A program made the translations under genes and the position numbers. A stretch of 64,000 nucleotides of DNA, from NCBI RefSeq assembly GCF_016466415.2, contig NZ_CP066772.2, positions 868,001 to 932,000 on the forward strand, written 5' to 3'. This DNA is from Ralstonia pickettii (lineage in GTDB: Bacteria > Pseudomonadota > Gammaproteobacteria > Burkholderiales > Burkholderiaceae). Of this stretch, positions 43,169 through 52,814 are shown piece by piece. The notes below the pieces were generated by a model. That model did no database searches and was not told the origin of the DNA. It saw only the letters and a list, made by a program, of their open reading frames with translations. Numbering within the stretch: the stretch's first letter is position 1; each line of letters begins with the position of its first letter.

Positions 43169-43423
43169 ATGGCCTCACACGGTTTGATTGCCTGGTTGAT
43201 CATCGGCGCGGTGGCAGGCTGGCTGGCCGGCATCCTGGTCAAGGGCGGCGGTTTCGGCATCTTCGTCGACATCGTGGTCGGCATCGTCGGTGCGTTCATC
43301 GGCGGATGGCTGGCTGGGGTGCTGGGCATCTCGCTGGGCGGTGGGTGGATCGGCTCGATCATCACGGCGGTGATCGGCGCGGTGATCCTGCTGTTCATCA
43401 TCCGGCTGATCAAGCGCGCCTAG
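43169..43423 (+). CDS. GlsB/YeaQ/YmgE (transglycosylase-associated) membrane protein
   Basis: An 84-aa protein with three Gly-rich helices (G-A-V-A-G-W-L-A-G, G-I-V-G-A-F-I-G-G-W-L-A, I-G-A-V-I-L-L-F-I-I). It matches the family end to end. TGGAG precedes the ATG at 43169. Members are stress-induced inner-membrane proteins; in E. coli YmgE/YeaQ respond to envelope stress. It is divergent from the GbsR gene. Confidence 0.92.
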   Translation: MASHGLIAWLIIGAVAGWLAGILVKGGGFGIFVDIVVGIVGAFIGGWLAGVLGISLGGGWIGSIITAVIGAVILLFIIRLIKRA

Positions 43424-43584
43424 CGCGCGCCAGCACCGGCGTCAAGAACGGCGGTGGATGCGCATGTCATCCAACCGCCGGATTTCAACATGCACCGCAT
43501 CACCTAGACTGGTTGAACCCAGGGCAGCCGCGCCGCGCCACAAGCGCCGGCGGGGCCGGTACACGCTAACCCGGCGAGGCCACC

Positions 43585-43878
43585 ATGTCTGACCAGCTCA
43601 CCACCGCACCGCAAGAACTCTACGAAGGGTTCGAAATTCACGTTGTTCCAAGCCCGACACGGGCAAACTCCTCGCGCTACACCTACACCGGCTACGTGTG
43701 CCACCCCGGCGCCGATCCACAGTTGCCCGGTCATGTCGTGCCCTTTCATGCAGATGGCGACGATACCTTCCGCAGCCCCGAAGAGGCCATGGAGGAAGCC
43801 GTACACGTGGCGCGCAGCATTGTCGACGGCACGCATCCGGATCTCTCGGTGCTGTCGATCGTGACGCACGGCTACTGA
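43585..43878 (+). CDS. 97-aa soluble protein of unknown function
   Basis: The ATG at 43585 begins an acidic, mainly beta protein with no signal or membrane helix. G-F-E-I-H-V-V-P and Y-T-Y-T-G-Y-V-C-H are strand-like; the last third is a helix (E-E-A-M-E-E-A-V-H-V-A-R-S). The layout resembles small DUF6566-like or HsbA-like domains, but I cannot assign it. It stands alone before the nitrate operon. Confidence 0.75.
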   Translation: MSDQLTTAPQELYEGFEIHVVPSPTRANSSRYTYTGYVCHPGADPQLPGHVVPFHADGDDTFRSPEEAMEEAVHVARSIVDGTHPDLSVLSIVTHGY

Positions 43879-44095
43879 CGCCGAAACCTGATCCGGGCAG
43901 CTTCCCTTCCTATCGGTCATGCACGAGATGCGCCGGTCGCCCTTGGCGGCGGCCGACGCATTTGCTGTGCCGCACCATCCCGAATCGTGTCTGCACCGAA
44001 AGCGTGCGGTGCGGTGCCCGTGTGTGAGGCACGCGCCCTGGCCGGTGTCTGGCCAATTTCCTGTAAACCGCGATAGGACAAGGCTTTGTGAGCCT

Positions 44096-44111
44096 GGCAT
44101 ACCTGTTGCAT
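44096..44111 (+). promoter_or_regulatory. Sigma-54 promoter of the nitrate assimilation operon
   Basis: TGGCATACCTGTTGCA fits the -24/-12 consensus TGGCAC-N5-TTGCA; the GG (44097) and GC (44109) are exactly 12 bases apart. Nitrogen limitation would activate it through NtrC. Confidence 0.85.
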
Positions 44112-44160
44112 AGCACCATTGCGCGGGTCAAAGGCGATCCGTGCTCTTCGTGGTGAAGGC

Positions 44161-44241
44161 CCTGGTGCTCAGGGCGACTTGGACAACGGCGTCCCAGACC
44201 CTGGCTAGTGCAGCCGGGCTCTCGGACGCCTTTCTTTTTTT
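44161..44241 (+). promoter_or_regulatory. Attenuator leader (NasT/ANTAR-type) with terminator
   Basis: A small hairpin (CCTG/CAGG, 44161-44173, loop GTGCT) is followed by a large terminator hairpin. GGCGTCC (44188-44194) pairs with GGACGCC (44224-44230) around an inner stem, and eleven mostly T bases follow (44231-44241). The layout, hairpin plus terminator before a nitrate transporter, is that of leaders controlled by ANTAR-domain antiterminators such as NasR/NasT. Confidence 0.7.
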
Positions 44242-44263
44242 CGGCCCCTGATTGGGATTCAAC

Positions 44264-45586
44264 ATGACCGGCAAAGCCACCCGAATCGACCTGTTCAGCC
44301 TGCGTACGCCGCAGATGCGCGCCTTCCATCTGACGTGGCTCGCGTTCTTCGTGTGTTTCTACGCATGGTTCGCCTGCGCGCCGCTCATGCCGGTGCTCAA
44401 AGGCGAGTTCCACCTCACGCCGGGGCAGATCGCCAACATCAACATCGCGGCGGTGGCGGTGACGATCCTGGTGCGGTTGATCGTCGGCCCGCTGTGCGAC
44501 CGCTTCGGCCCGCGCAAGACGTATACCGGCTTGCTGCTGCTGGGGGCCATCCCGGTGCTGGGCGTGGCACTCGCGCAAAGCTACGAGACCTTCCTGTTCT
44601 TCCGCCTGGCGATTGGCGCGATTGGTGCGAGCTTCGTCATCACGCAGTACCACACGTCGGTCATGTTCGCGCCGAACGTGGTGGGCACCGCCAACGCGGC
44701 GGCGGCCGGCTGGGGCAACGCAGGCGGCGGTGTGGCGCAAGGCACGATGCCGCTGCTGCTGACCGCCATCGTGATGATGGGCGTGACGCAGAGCATGGGC
44801 TGGCGCCTGGCCATGGTGGTGCCGGGCGTGGCGATGCTGCTCGTCGCGGCGCTGTACTGGCGCTATACGCAGGACTGCCCGGAAGGCAACTTCAGCGCAC
44901 TGCGCGCCGCCGGCAAGACCATCGAAGGCGGCAAGAAGGGCGGCTGGGGCAGCTTTGTGGCCGCCGCCGGCAACTACCGGGTGTGGCTGCTGTTCATTAC
45001 CTACGGCGCGTGCTTTGGCGTGGAGATCTTCATCCATAACATCGCCGCCACCTACTACGTCGATCATTTCGGCCTGTCGCTGTCGGCCGCGGGCATGGCT
45101 GCGGCGAGCTTCGGCCTGCTGGCGCTGTTTGCCCGTGCGCTGGGTGGCATCGTGTCGGACCGCGTGGCTGCCAAGCGAGGCCTGGATGCGCGCACCCAAC
45201 TGCTGTGCGTGCTGATGATGGGCGAGGGCCTCGGCCTGTTCGGCTTTGCCCATGCAGGAAGCGTGACGGTGGCGGTGCTCGCGATGCTTGGTTTCGGCCT
45301 GTTCACGCACATGGCATGCGGTGCCACGTATGCGCTGGTGCCGTTCATTGACCGCCGTGCGCTCGGCGGTGTGGCCGGCATCATCGGGGCGGGCGGCAAC
45401 GCGGGCGCGGTGGCGGCGGGCTTCCTGCTCAAGGGCATGGCCGATACGCAGGCCACGCTGTCCATCCTCGGCGTTCTGGTGGCGCTGTCGGCCATCTGCG
45501 CCATTGCCGTGCGCTTCTCGGCAGAACACAAGGCGCGCGAACAAGCGCTGTACGACAACACGCTGGCCGCTGCCGGCAACGCCTGA
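44264..45586 (+). CDS. narK: NarK/NasA-type nitrate/nitrite transporter
   Basis: A 440-aa major-facilitator protein with 12 helices. It carries both nitrate signatures of the family: G-W-G-N-A-G-G-G-V-A-Q in helix 5 and G-A-G-G-N-A-G-A-V in helix 11. The two substrate-binding Arg residues (helix 2 region V-R-L-I-V-G-P-L and later) are also present. It imports nitrate for assimilation and is the first gene of the operon. Confidence 0.93.
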   Translation: MTGKATRIDLFSLRTPQMRAFHLTWLAFFVCFYAWFACAPLMPVLKGEFHLTPGQIANINIAAVAVTILVRLIVGPLCDRFGPRKTYTGLLLLGAIPVLGVALAQSYETFLFFRLAIGAIGASFVITQYHTSVMFAPNVVGTANAAAAGWGNAGGGVAQGTMPLLLTAIVMMGVTQSMGWRLAMVVPGVAMLLVAALYWRYTQDCPEGNFSALRAAGKTIEGGKKGGWGSFVAAAGNYRVWLLFITYGACFGVEIFIHNIAATYYVDHFGLSLSAAGMAAASFGLLALFARALGGIVSDRVAAKRGLDARTQLLCVLMMGEGLGLFGFAHAGSVTVAVLAMLGFGLFTHMACGATYALVPFIDRRALGGVAGIIGAGGNAGAVAAGFLLKGMADTQATLSILGVLVALSAICAIAVRFSAEHKAREQALYDNTLAAAGNA

Positions 45587-45600
45587 AAGAGGACATCACC

Positions 45601-48156
45601 ATGACCATGAAGATCGTCGTCATTGGCCACGGAATGGTGGGCCACAAGTTTCTGGAAAGCCTGCTGCATGCTCCGGGCCATCACCTCCAGGTGACGGTGC
45701 TGTGCGAAGAGCCGCGCCCCGCCTACGACCGCGTGCACCTGTCGGAATTCTTCACGGGCAAGACGGCGGAAGAGCTCTCGCTCGTGGCGCCGGGCTTCTT
45801 TGACCGCGACGACGTGGTGCTCAAGCTCAACGCCCGCGCCACGGCCATCGACATCACCGCCAAAACGGTGACGGCCTCGACCGGCGAGGTGCTGCCGTAC
45901 GACAAGCTTGTCCTCGCTTCGGGCTCGTTGCCGTTCGTGCCGCCCGTACCGGGCCGCGACCGCAAAGACTGCTTCGTCTATCGCACCATTGAAGACCTCG
46001 AAGCGATGGCCGAATGCGGCCAGCGTGCCAAGACGGGCGTCGTCATCGGCGGCGGCCTGCTGGGGCTGGAATGCGCCAAGGCGCTGCGCGACATGAACCT
46101 GCAAACGCACGTGGTCGAATTTGCCGGCCGCCTGATGGCGATGCAGGTGGACGACGGCGGCGGCCGCATGCTCCGCCGGAAGATCGAAGACCTGGGCGTG
46201 ACCGTTCACACGCAGAAGAACACGTCGGAAATCGTCGACGGCGAAACGGCGACGCACCGCCTGAACTTTGCCGACGGCACGCACCTGGAAGCCGACATGG
46301 TCGTCTTCTCGGCCGGCATCCGCCCGCGCGATGAACTGGCGCGCGCTTGCGGGCTGGAGGTGGGCGAGCGCGGCGGCATCGTGATCGACTCCGAATGCCG
46401 TACCTCCGCGCCGGATGTGTACGCGATTGGCGAATGCGCACTGTGGGGCGGCAAGGTCTACGGTCTGGTTGCGCCCGGCTACGAGATGGCGCGCATCACC
46501 GCCAAGCAGATCCTGGCCGCCGACGATGCGTCGGAGTTCAGCGGCGCCGACATGAGCACCAAGCTCAAGCTGATGGGCGTGGATGTCGCCAGCCTGGGCG
46601 ATGCGCAGGGCGTGACGCCGGGCAGCCGCAGCGTGCAGTTCACCGACGAGCGCAAGCAGATCTACAAGAAGCTGGTGGTGTCGGAAGACGGCAAGTATTT
46701 GCTGGGCGGCGTGCTGGTGGGCGATGCGGCCGAATACGGCACGCTGCTGCAGATGATGCTCAACCGCATCGAACTGCCCGAGGCGCCCGAATTCCTGATC
46801 CTGCCGCAGGCCGATGGCAACGCACGCCCGGCGCTGGGTGTGGATGCACTGCCTGACAGCGCGCAGATCTGCTCGTGCAACGACGTGTCCAAGGGCGCGC
46901 TGTGCCAGGCCGTGTGTGCTGGCGCCACGTCCGTGGGCGCACTCAAGGACGCCACCAAGGCCGGCACTTCGTGTGGCGGCTGCGTGCCGCTCATGACGCA
47001 GGTGATGAAGGCCGAGATGAAGAAGCAAGGCCTGGCCGTCAACAACCACATCTGCGAGCACTTTCCGTATTCGCGTCAGGAGCTGTATCACCTGGTACGC
47101 GTGGGCCGCATCCAGTCGTTCGACGCGCTGCTGGAAGCGCATGGCAGCGGCATGGGCTGCGACATTTGCAAGCCGGCTGTGGCGAGCATCCTTGCTTCGT
47201 GCTGGAACGACTTCGTGCTCAAGAAAGAGCATGCCAGCCTGCAGGATTCCAACGACTACTTCCTCGCCAACATCCAGAAGGACGGGACGTATTCCGTCGT
47301 GCCGCGCATGCCGGGTGGCGAGGTCACGGCAGACGGCCTGATCGCCGTAGGCCAGGTCGCCAAGAAATACGGCCTGTACACCAAGATCACGGGCGGCCAG
47401 CGCGTCGATCTGTTCGGGGCGCGGCTGGAGCAGTTGCCGCTGATCTGGGAAGAGCTGATCGCGGCCGGCTTTGAATCGGGCCACGCGTACGGCAAATCGC
47501 TGCGCACTGTGAAGTCGTGCGTGGGCTCCACATGGTGCCGCTATGGCGTGGGCGATTCGGTGGGCTTTGCGGTAGCGCTGGAGAACCGCTACAAGGGCCT
47601 GCGCTCGCCGCACAAGATCAAGTTTGGCGTCTCGGGCTGCACGCGTGAATGCGCGGAGGCGCAAGGCAAGGACGTCGGCATCATCGCCACCGAGAAAGGC
47701 TGGAACCTGTATGTGTGCGGCAACGGTGGCATGAAGCCCCGCCATGCCGAACTGCTGGCGGCAGACCTCGATCGGGAAACGCTCATCAAGTATGTCGACC
47801 GCTTCCTGATGTTCTACGTGCGCACGGCCGACCGCCTGCAACGCACGAGCACATGGCGCGACAACCTCGAAGGCGGTCTCGACTATCTGAAGGATGTGGT
47901 GATCAACGACAAGCTGGGCGTCGTGGCCGAACTCGAAGCCGAGATGCAGCACGTGGTCGACACCTACCAGGACGAATGGAAGACGGCTGTGACGAACCCT
48001 GACGTGCGCAAGCGCTTCCGCCACTTCGTCAACAGCGAAGCGAAGGATGCGAATGTCGTCTTTGTCGAAGAACGCGGCCAGATCCGCCCGGCCTCGGTCG
48101 AGGAGCGTGCCAAGACGCGGCCCGTGCGCATTCCTGTCGTTGCCGAAGCCGCTTGA
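45601..48156 (+). CDS. nirB: Nitrite reductase (NAD(P)H) large subunit
   Basis: An 851-aa siroheme enzyme that reduces nitrite to ammonium. Order: an FAD/NADH domain (residues 1-290), a BFD [2Fe-2S] domain (C-S-C-N-D-V, then C-G-G-C near residue 460), and the siroheme/4Fe-4S ferredoxin-type domain. The latter has C-V-G-S-T-W-C-R-Y-G near residue 640 and C-T-R-E-C-A near residue 680. GAGGA precedes the ATG at 45601; an ATG two codons on is possible. It lies 14 bases after the transporter. Confidence 0.97.
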   Translation: MTMKIVVIGHGMVGHKFLESLLHAPGHHLQVTVLCEEPRPAYDRVHLSEFFTGKTAEELSLVAPGFFDRDDVVLKLNARATAIDITAKTVTASTGEVLPYDKLVLASGSLPFVPPVPGRDRKDCFVYRTIEDLEAMAECGQRAKTGVVIGGGLLGLECAKALRDMNLQTHVVEFAGRLMAMQVDDGGGRMLRRKIEDLGVTVHTQKNTSEIVDGETATHRLNFADGTHLEADMVVFSAGIRPRDELARACGLEVGERGGIVIDSECRTSAPDVYAIGECALWGGKVYGLVAPGYEMARITAKQILAADDASEFSGADMSTKLKLMGVDVASLGDAQGVTPGSRSVQFTDERKQIYKKLVVSEDGKYLLGGVLVGDAAEYGTLLQMMLNRIELPEAPEFLILPQADGNARPALGVDALPDSAQICSCNDVSKGALCQAVCAGATSVGALKDATKAGTSCGGCVPLMTQVMKAEMKKQGLAVNNHICEHFPYSRQELYHLVRVGRIQSFDALLEAHGSGMGCDICKPAVASILASCWNDFVLKKEHASLQDSNDYFLANIQKDGTYSVVPRMPGGEVTADGLIAVGQVAKKYGLYTKITGGQRVDLFGARLEQLPLIWEELIAAGFESGHAYGKSLRTVKSCVGSTWCRYGVGDSVGFAVALENRYKGLRSPHKIKFGVSGCTRECAEAQGKDVGIIATEKGWNLYVCGNGGMKPRHAELLAADLDRETLIKYVDRFLMFYVRTADRLQRTSTWRDNLEGGLDYLKDVVINDKLGVVAELEAEMQHVVDTYQDEWKTAVTNPDVRKRFRHFVNSEAKDANVVFVEERGQIRPASVEERAKTRPVRIPVVAEAA

Positions 48157-48182
48157 GCCAATTAGAGGAAGAGGAGGTCGCC

Positions 48183-48518
48183 ATGCAAGCATCCCGTTGG
48201 ACGCCCATCTGTGCCCTGGACGACATCGTGCCCAACACCGGCGTCTGCGCGCTGGTGGACGGTGACCAGGTCGCCGTGTTCCGTGTGGGCAGCACCACGC
48301 AAACCGTGTACGCCATCGGCAACTACGATCCGAATGCCCATGCAGCCGTGCTCTCGCGCGGGCTGATCGGCAATCTGGGAGAGCGCATCGTCGTGGCCTC
48401 GCCGATCTACAAGCAGCATTTCGATCTGACCACGGGCGAGTGTCTGGAAGCGCCGGCCAATTCTGTGCACGCGTACGCGACCAAGGTCGAGAACGGCACC
48501 ATCTGGGTGGGGGTGTGA
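48183..48518 (+). CDS. nirD: Nitrite reductase (NAD(P)H) small subunit
   Basis: A 111-aa Rieske-like subunit partnered with NirB. Like other NirD proteins it lacks the Cys-His iron ligands of true Rieske proteins. The start is the ATG at 48183, 6 bases after GAGGAGG; a reading from 48153 overlaps nirB. Confidence 0.95.
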   Translation: MQASRWTPICALDDIVPNTGVCALVDGDQVAVFRVGSTTQTVYAIGNYDPNAHAAVLSRGLIGNLGERIVVASPIYKQHFDLTTGECLEAPANSVHAYATKVENGTIWVGV

Positions 48519-48520
48519 GC

Positions 48521-49747
48521 ATGACGTCGGCGCGCCCCAAGCTGGTCGTCATTGGCAACGGCATGGCCGGCATGCGCACGGTCGAAGAATTGCTCAAGCT
48601 CGCGCCGGACCTGTACGACATCACCGTGTTTGGCGAAGAGCCGCACGGCAACTACAACCGCATCCTGCTCTCGCCTGTGCTGGCAGGGGAGAAGCAGGTT
48701 GACGACATCATGCTCAACACGCGTGAGTGGTACGACCAGAACCGCATCGTGCTGCACGCCGGTGACCCGGTCGTCGCCATCGACCGCCCGCGCCGCACGC
48801 TGCGCTCACGCGACGGCGTGGAGATGCGCTACGACCGCCTGTTGATCGCCACCGGCTCGCGCCCGTTCATCCTGCCGGTGCCGGGGCACCTGCTGCCGGG
48901 CGTGATCGCCTTCCGTGACATTCAAGACGTGGAGACGATGCTGGAGGCCGCGCGCAACCACCGGCATGCGGTCGTCATCGGCGGCGGCCTGCTCGGGCTC
49001 GAAGCGGCCAACGGTCTGATGCGCCAAGGCATGGACGTGACGGTCGTGCACCTGCCCGACACGCTGATGGAGCGACAACTGGACAAGCCCGCCGCGCAGT
49101 TGCTGCAGAAGGCGCTGGAAGCCAAGGGCCTGCGCTTCCTGCTGGGCGCGCACACGGCCGAGTTGCTGGGCACCGACCGCGTGACCGCTGTGCGCTTCAA
49201 GGACGGCACCCAGATTCCCGCCGACCTCGTGGTCATGACTGCCGGCGTCCGCCCCAATATTGAGCTGGCCAAGGCCGCCGGCCTGCATTGCGAGCGCGCC
49301 ATCATCGTTGACGACACGCTGCAGACCTATGACCCCCGCATCTATGCCGTGGGCGAATGCGTGCAGCACCGCAGCGCCACGTTCGGCCTCGTTGCACCCA
49401 TCTGGGACCAGGCCCGCGTGTGCGCCGCACATTTGGCCGGCGCCGGGCACCGCCGCTACGTTCAGCAAGCCACGGCCACCAAGTTGAAGGTCACCGGCGT
49501 GGACTTGTATTCGGCAGGCGATTTCATCGGCGGCGACGGCACCGAAGACATCGTGCTGCGCGACCCGCGCCGCGGCGTCTACAAGCGCCTGGTGCTGAAG
49601 GAAGACCGTATCGTCGGCGCAGTCCTTTACGGCGATGTAGCAGACGGCCCGTGGTACTTCGACCTGATCCAACGCGAGGTGCCCATCACGTCGATCCGCC
49701 AGCGCCTGTTGTTTGGCCGAGCGCTCTGCGAAGCGGAAGCCGCGTAA
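48521..49747 (+). CDS. FAD-dependent electron-transfer protein of nitrate reductase
   Basis: A 408-aa NAD(P)H-flavin oxidoreductase. G-N-G-M-A-G-M near residue 12 binds FAD, and G-G-G-L-L-G-L-E-A near residue 155 binds NAD(P)H. It resembles the first 400 residues of NirB without the iron-sulfur parts. In the nas operons of Klebsiella the NasC protein passes electrons from NADH to nitrate reductase. The place between nirD and the nitrate reductase gene fits that role; unlike NasC it has no BFD domain, but the reductase itself carries one. Confidence 0.88.
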   Translation: MTSARPKLVVIGNGMAGMRTVEELLKLAPDLYDITVFGEEPHGNYNRILLSPVLAGEKQVDDIMLNTREWYDQNRIVLHAGDPVVAIDRPRRTLRSRDGVEMRYDRLLIATGSRPFILPVPGHLLPGVIAFRDIQDVETMLEAARNHRHAVVIGGGLLGLEAANGLMRQGMDVTVVHLPDTLMERQLDKPAAQLLQKALEAKGLRFLLGAHTAELLGTDRVTAVRFKDGTQIPADLVVMTAGVRPNIELAKAAGLHCERAIIVDDTLQTYDPRIYAVGECVQHRSATFGLVAPIWDQARVCAAHLAGAGHRRYVQQATATKLKVTGVDLYSAGDFIGGDGTEDIVLRDPRRGVYKRLVLKEDRIVGAVLYGDVADGPWYFDLIQREVPITSIRQRLLFGRALCEAEAA

Positions 49748-49822
49748 TGAACACCGGCAAGACGCGACACCGGCAACACCCTTTGCACGCCGCCGGTGTG
49801 GCCGTTGAAGCCCTAGATGGCG

Positions 49823-49980
49823 CCTTGAATTTCTGTAAGCGGGCGGAAAAAGGAAAGAGGCTTGGCTGAGCGAAGCGAGTTTGCCTCCTTCCCCGCCCGG
49901 TTACATAAATTCAAGGGGAAGTCGCCATCTCGGGCGCGCCTTTCTTTGCTTACTTTCTTTGGCAAGACAAAGAAAGTGAG
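49823..49980. repeat. REP-like double-hairpin element inside the nas operon
   Basis: Two hairpins stand side by side. In the first, CCTTGAATTT with following bases (49823-49861) pairs imperfectly with 49883-49916 (over 30 base pairs, a few mismatches). In the second, CTTACTTTCTTTG (49949-49961) pairs with CAAAGAAAGTGAG (49968-49980). The T/A-rich CTTTCTTT block is of a kind I have seen as dispersed intergenic repeats in Ralstonia and Xanthomonas genomes. It separates the FAD protein from the nitrate reductase. Confidence 0.6.
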
Positions 49981-50037
49981 TCGCCCCCGGCAGGGGGTGA
50001 AACAAGGGGTGCACGACAAACGCACAGCAATACGGAA

Positions 50038-52779
50038 ATGACGATGACCACCATCCCCATCCACCCAATACCGAACGCCGTGCGCACCACCTGCCCCTAC
50101 TGCGGCGTCGGCTGCGGCGTGCTCGCGACCCCGCAAGCGGATGGCAGTGTCAGCATTCAAGGCGATCCAACGCACCCCGCCAACGCAGGGCGCCTCTGCG
50201 TGAAGGGCTCCGCGCTGGGAGAAACCGTCAGCCTAGAAGGCCGCCTCCTGTATCCCGCCATCCGCCAACGCTCGCATGACCTCGACGCCCCCATTGCCCC
50301 GCTGCAGCGCGTGACATGGGACACCGCGCTCGACACCGTCGCCCAGGGTTTCCGCCGCATCATCGACGAACACGGCCCCGATGCGGTCGCGCTCTACGTC
50401 TCCGGCCAGTTGCTGACCGAGGACTACTACGTCGCCAACAAGCTGATGAAGGGCTTCATCGGCACGGCCAACATCGATACGAACTCTCGGCTATGCATGT
50501 CGTCGGCCGTGGCGGGCCACAAGCGCGCGTTCGGCGAAGACCTCGTGCCCGTCTGCTATGACGATCTGGAAGCGGCGGACCTCATCGTGCTGGTGGGCTC
50601 GAACACGGCGTGGTGCCATCCGATCCTGTTCCAGCGCATCGTGCGGGCCAAGGAAGCACGGCCCGAGATGAAGGTGGTGGTGGTTGACCCGCGCCACACG
50701 GCCACGTGCGAGCTGGCCGATCTGCATCTGCCCATCAAGCCCGGTACCGATGTGCGGCTGTTCAACGGCCTGTTGTCGTTCCTCTCGCGGCGTGGCGTGG
50801 TGGACAGGAATTTCGTCACGCTGCATACCAACGGCCCGGACGCCGCTCTGAAGGCCGCCGGCACCGGCAGCGACGACGTCGAAGCCGTCGCCAAGGCCTG
50901 CAAGCTCAAGCTCGACGATCTGCTGACGTTCTACAGCTGGTTTGCCGATACGGAACGCACCATCACCGCGTTCTCGATGGGTGTGAATCAGTCGACGGCA
51001 GGCACGGACAAGGTCAACAGCATCATCAACTGCCACTTGCTTACCGGCCGCATCGGCCGCGCCGGCATGGGGCCGTTTTCGATTACCGGCCAGCCGAATG
51101 CGATGGGCGGCCGCGAAGTGGGCGGTCTGGCCAACATGCTGGCCGCGCATATGGAGCTGAATGATCCGTCGCATCGCGACCTCGTGCAAACGTTCTGGGC
51201 GTCGCCGCGCATGGCCGACAAGATGGGCCTCAAGGCGGTCGACCTGTTCAAGGCCGTTGAAGACGGGCGCGTCAAGGCCGTGTGGATCATCGGCACCAAT
51301 CCCGTGGTCAGCCTGCCGGATGCGGACCAGGCGCGCCGTGCGCTGGCCAAGTGCAGACTCGTCGTCGTTTCAGACATTGTTGAAGCCACCGACACTACCG
51401 CGCTGGCCGATATCCTGCTGCCCGCGCTTGGCTGGGGCGAGAAAGACGGCACGGTGACGAACTCCGAACGCCGCATCTCGCGCCAGCGCGCCTTTCTGCC
51501 GGCACCCGGCGAGGCGCGCGCCGACTGGGACGTCATCGCCGACGTCGCTCGCCGCATGGGATACGACGGCTTCGATTTCAAAAGCCCCGGCAATGTGTTT
51601 GATGAACACGCACGCCTGTCCGCCTACGCGAACGATGCAAGCGGCATTCGCCGCGCCTTCCACCTCGGCGGCCTGGCGGGGCTCGATGCCGGAGCATACG
51701 ACGGCATGTCGCCCGTGCAATGGCCCATCGCAACGTCGGGCAACAGCGAAGCGCGCCTCTTCAGCGATGGCCATTTCGCTCACACCGATGGTCGTGCGCG
51801 TTTCGTGCCGACGCCGGCCCGCGCGCCGGCGCATGCGGTCGATGACGACTATCCGCTCATCCTGAACACCGGCCGCGTGCGCGACCAATGGCACACCATG
51901 ACGCGCACCGGTCGCGCCCTCAAGCTGGCCGACCACGTGCCCGAACCGTTCGTCGATCTGCACCCGCACGATGCGCTGCTGGCTGGCGTGCGCGAAGGCA
52001 ACCTGGCGCGCGTGTCGTCGCGTTGGGGCAGCGTGGTGGCGCGTGTGCGCATGACGGGCGGCATCGCGCGCGGCAGCGTGTTTGTGCCGATCCACTGGAA
52101 CGGCCAGTTTGCTTCCGATGCGCGCGTCGGTGCGGTCGTCAATCCGGTGGTCGACCCGGTATCCGGCGAGCCGGAGTTCAAGCACACGCCGGTGATGGTC
52201 GAGCCGTTCGATGTGGCCTGGCACGGCTTTGTCCTCTCGCGCAGCGCACTCGACACCGACGATGCAACGTGGTGGACGCGCATCCAGGGCAAGCAATTCG
52301 TGCGCTATGAGCTGGCCGGCCGCCAGCAACTGGACTCGGTACACAATTGGGCGCGCGCGCTGCTTGGCGTGACGGATCCGCACGCCGACTGGCTTGAATA
52401 CGAAGACACCACCGCGCGTGTCTACCGCGCCGTACACGTGGTGGACGACCGCATCGAAGCCTGCGTGTTTCTCTCACCGCGCCCGGATCTGCCGTCGCGC
52501 AACTGGCTGGCAGGCCTGTTTGCGCAAGAGCGCCTGGAAGACGTCGATCGCGCGGGCGTGCTGCTCGGCCAGCCGATCGAAGCGGGCGTCGATGTGGGGC
52601 CGACCGTCTGCTCCTGCTTTGGCGTGGGCCGCAACACCATCTGCGATGCGATTCGCACCAAGGGCCTGCAATCCACTGGTGAAATCACGGCCTGCCTGAA
52701 AGCGGGCGGCAATTGCGGCTCGTGCGTGCCGGAGCTGAAGCGGTTGCTGGTGGAGGCGCGCGTGCAGCAGGCGGCGTGA
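50038..52779 (+). CDS. nasA: Assimilatory nitrate reductase catalytic subunit
   Basis: A 913-aa molybdopterin (bis-MGD) enzyme that reduces nitrate to nitrite in the cytoplasm. N-terminal Cys19, Cys22, Cys26 and Cys54 bind a [4Fe-4S] cluster. The molybdopterin domains follow, with the conserved C-M-S-S-A-V region near residue 150 including the Mo-ligand Cys. The last 60 residues are a BFD-type [2Fe-2S] domain (C-S-C-F-G-V, then C-G-S-C). Starts at 50038 or two codons on. The long gap from the previous gene holds the repeat element. Confidence 0.95.
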   Translation: MTMTTIPIHPIPNAVRTTCPYCGVGCGVLATPQADGSVSIQGDPTHPANAGRLCVKGSALGETVSLEGRLLYPAIRQRSHDLDAPIAPLQRVTWDTALDTVAQGFRRIIDEHGPDAVALYVSGQLLTEDYYVANKLMKGFIGTANIDTNSRLCMSSAVAGHKRAFGEDLVPVCYDDLEAADLIVLVGSNTAWCHPILFQRIVRAKEARPEMKVVVVDPRHTATCELADLHLPIKPGTDVRLFNGLLSFLSRRGVVDRNFVTLHTNGPDAALKAAGTGSDDVEAVAKACKLKLDDLLTFYSWFADTERTITAFSMGVNQSTAGTDKVNSIINCHLLTGRIGRAGMGPFSITGQPNAMGGREVGGLANMLAAHMELNDPSHRDLVQTFWASPRMADKMGLKAVDLFKAVEDGRVKAVWIIGTNPVVSLPDADQARRALAKCRLVVVSDIVEATDTTALADILLPALGWGEKDGTVTNSERRISRQRAFLPAPGEARADWDVIADVARRMGYDGFDFKSPGNVFDEHARLSAYANDASGIRRAFHLGGLAGLDAGAYDGMSPVQWPIATSGNSEARLFSDGHFAHTDGRARFVPTPARAPAHAVDDDYPLILNTGRVRDQWHTMTRTGRALKLADHVPEPFVDLHPHDALLAGVREGNLARVSSRWGSVVARVRMTGGIARGSVFVPIHWNGQFASDARVGAVVNPVVDPVSGEPEFKHTPVMVEPFDVAWHGFVLSRSALDTDDATWWTRIQGKQFVRYELAGRQQLDSVHNWARALLGVTDPHADWLEYEDTTARVYRAVHVVDDRIEACVFLSPRPDLPSRNWLAGLFAQERLEDVDRAGVLLGQPIEAGVDVGPTVCSCFGVGRNTICDAIRTKGLQSTGEITACLKAGGNCGSCVPELKRLLVEARVQQAA

Positions 52780-52814
52780 CTGCGCGTCACGCTGCGCGCG
52801 ATAGCGATTTTATG

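Noticed and set aside
45064-48651. 1195-codon open frame on the minus strand
   Set aside because: It lies antisense to the nitrate transporter, nirB and nirD, which have clear family motifs. Its His/Arg/Ala-rich content is a GC-codon shadow.
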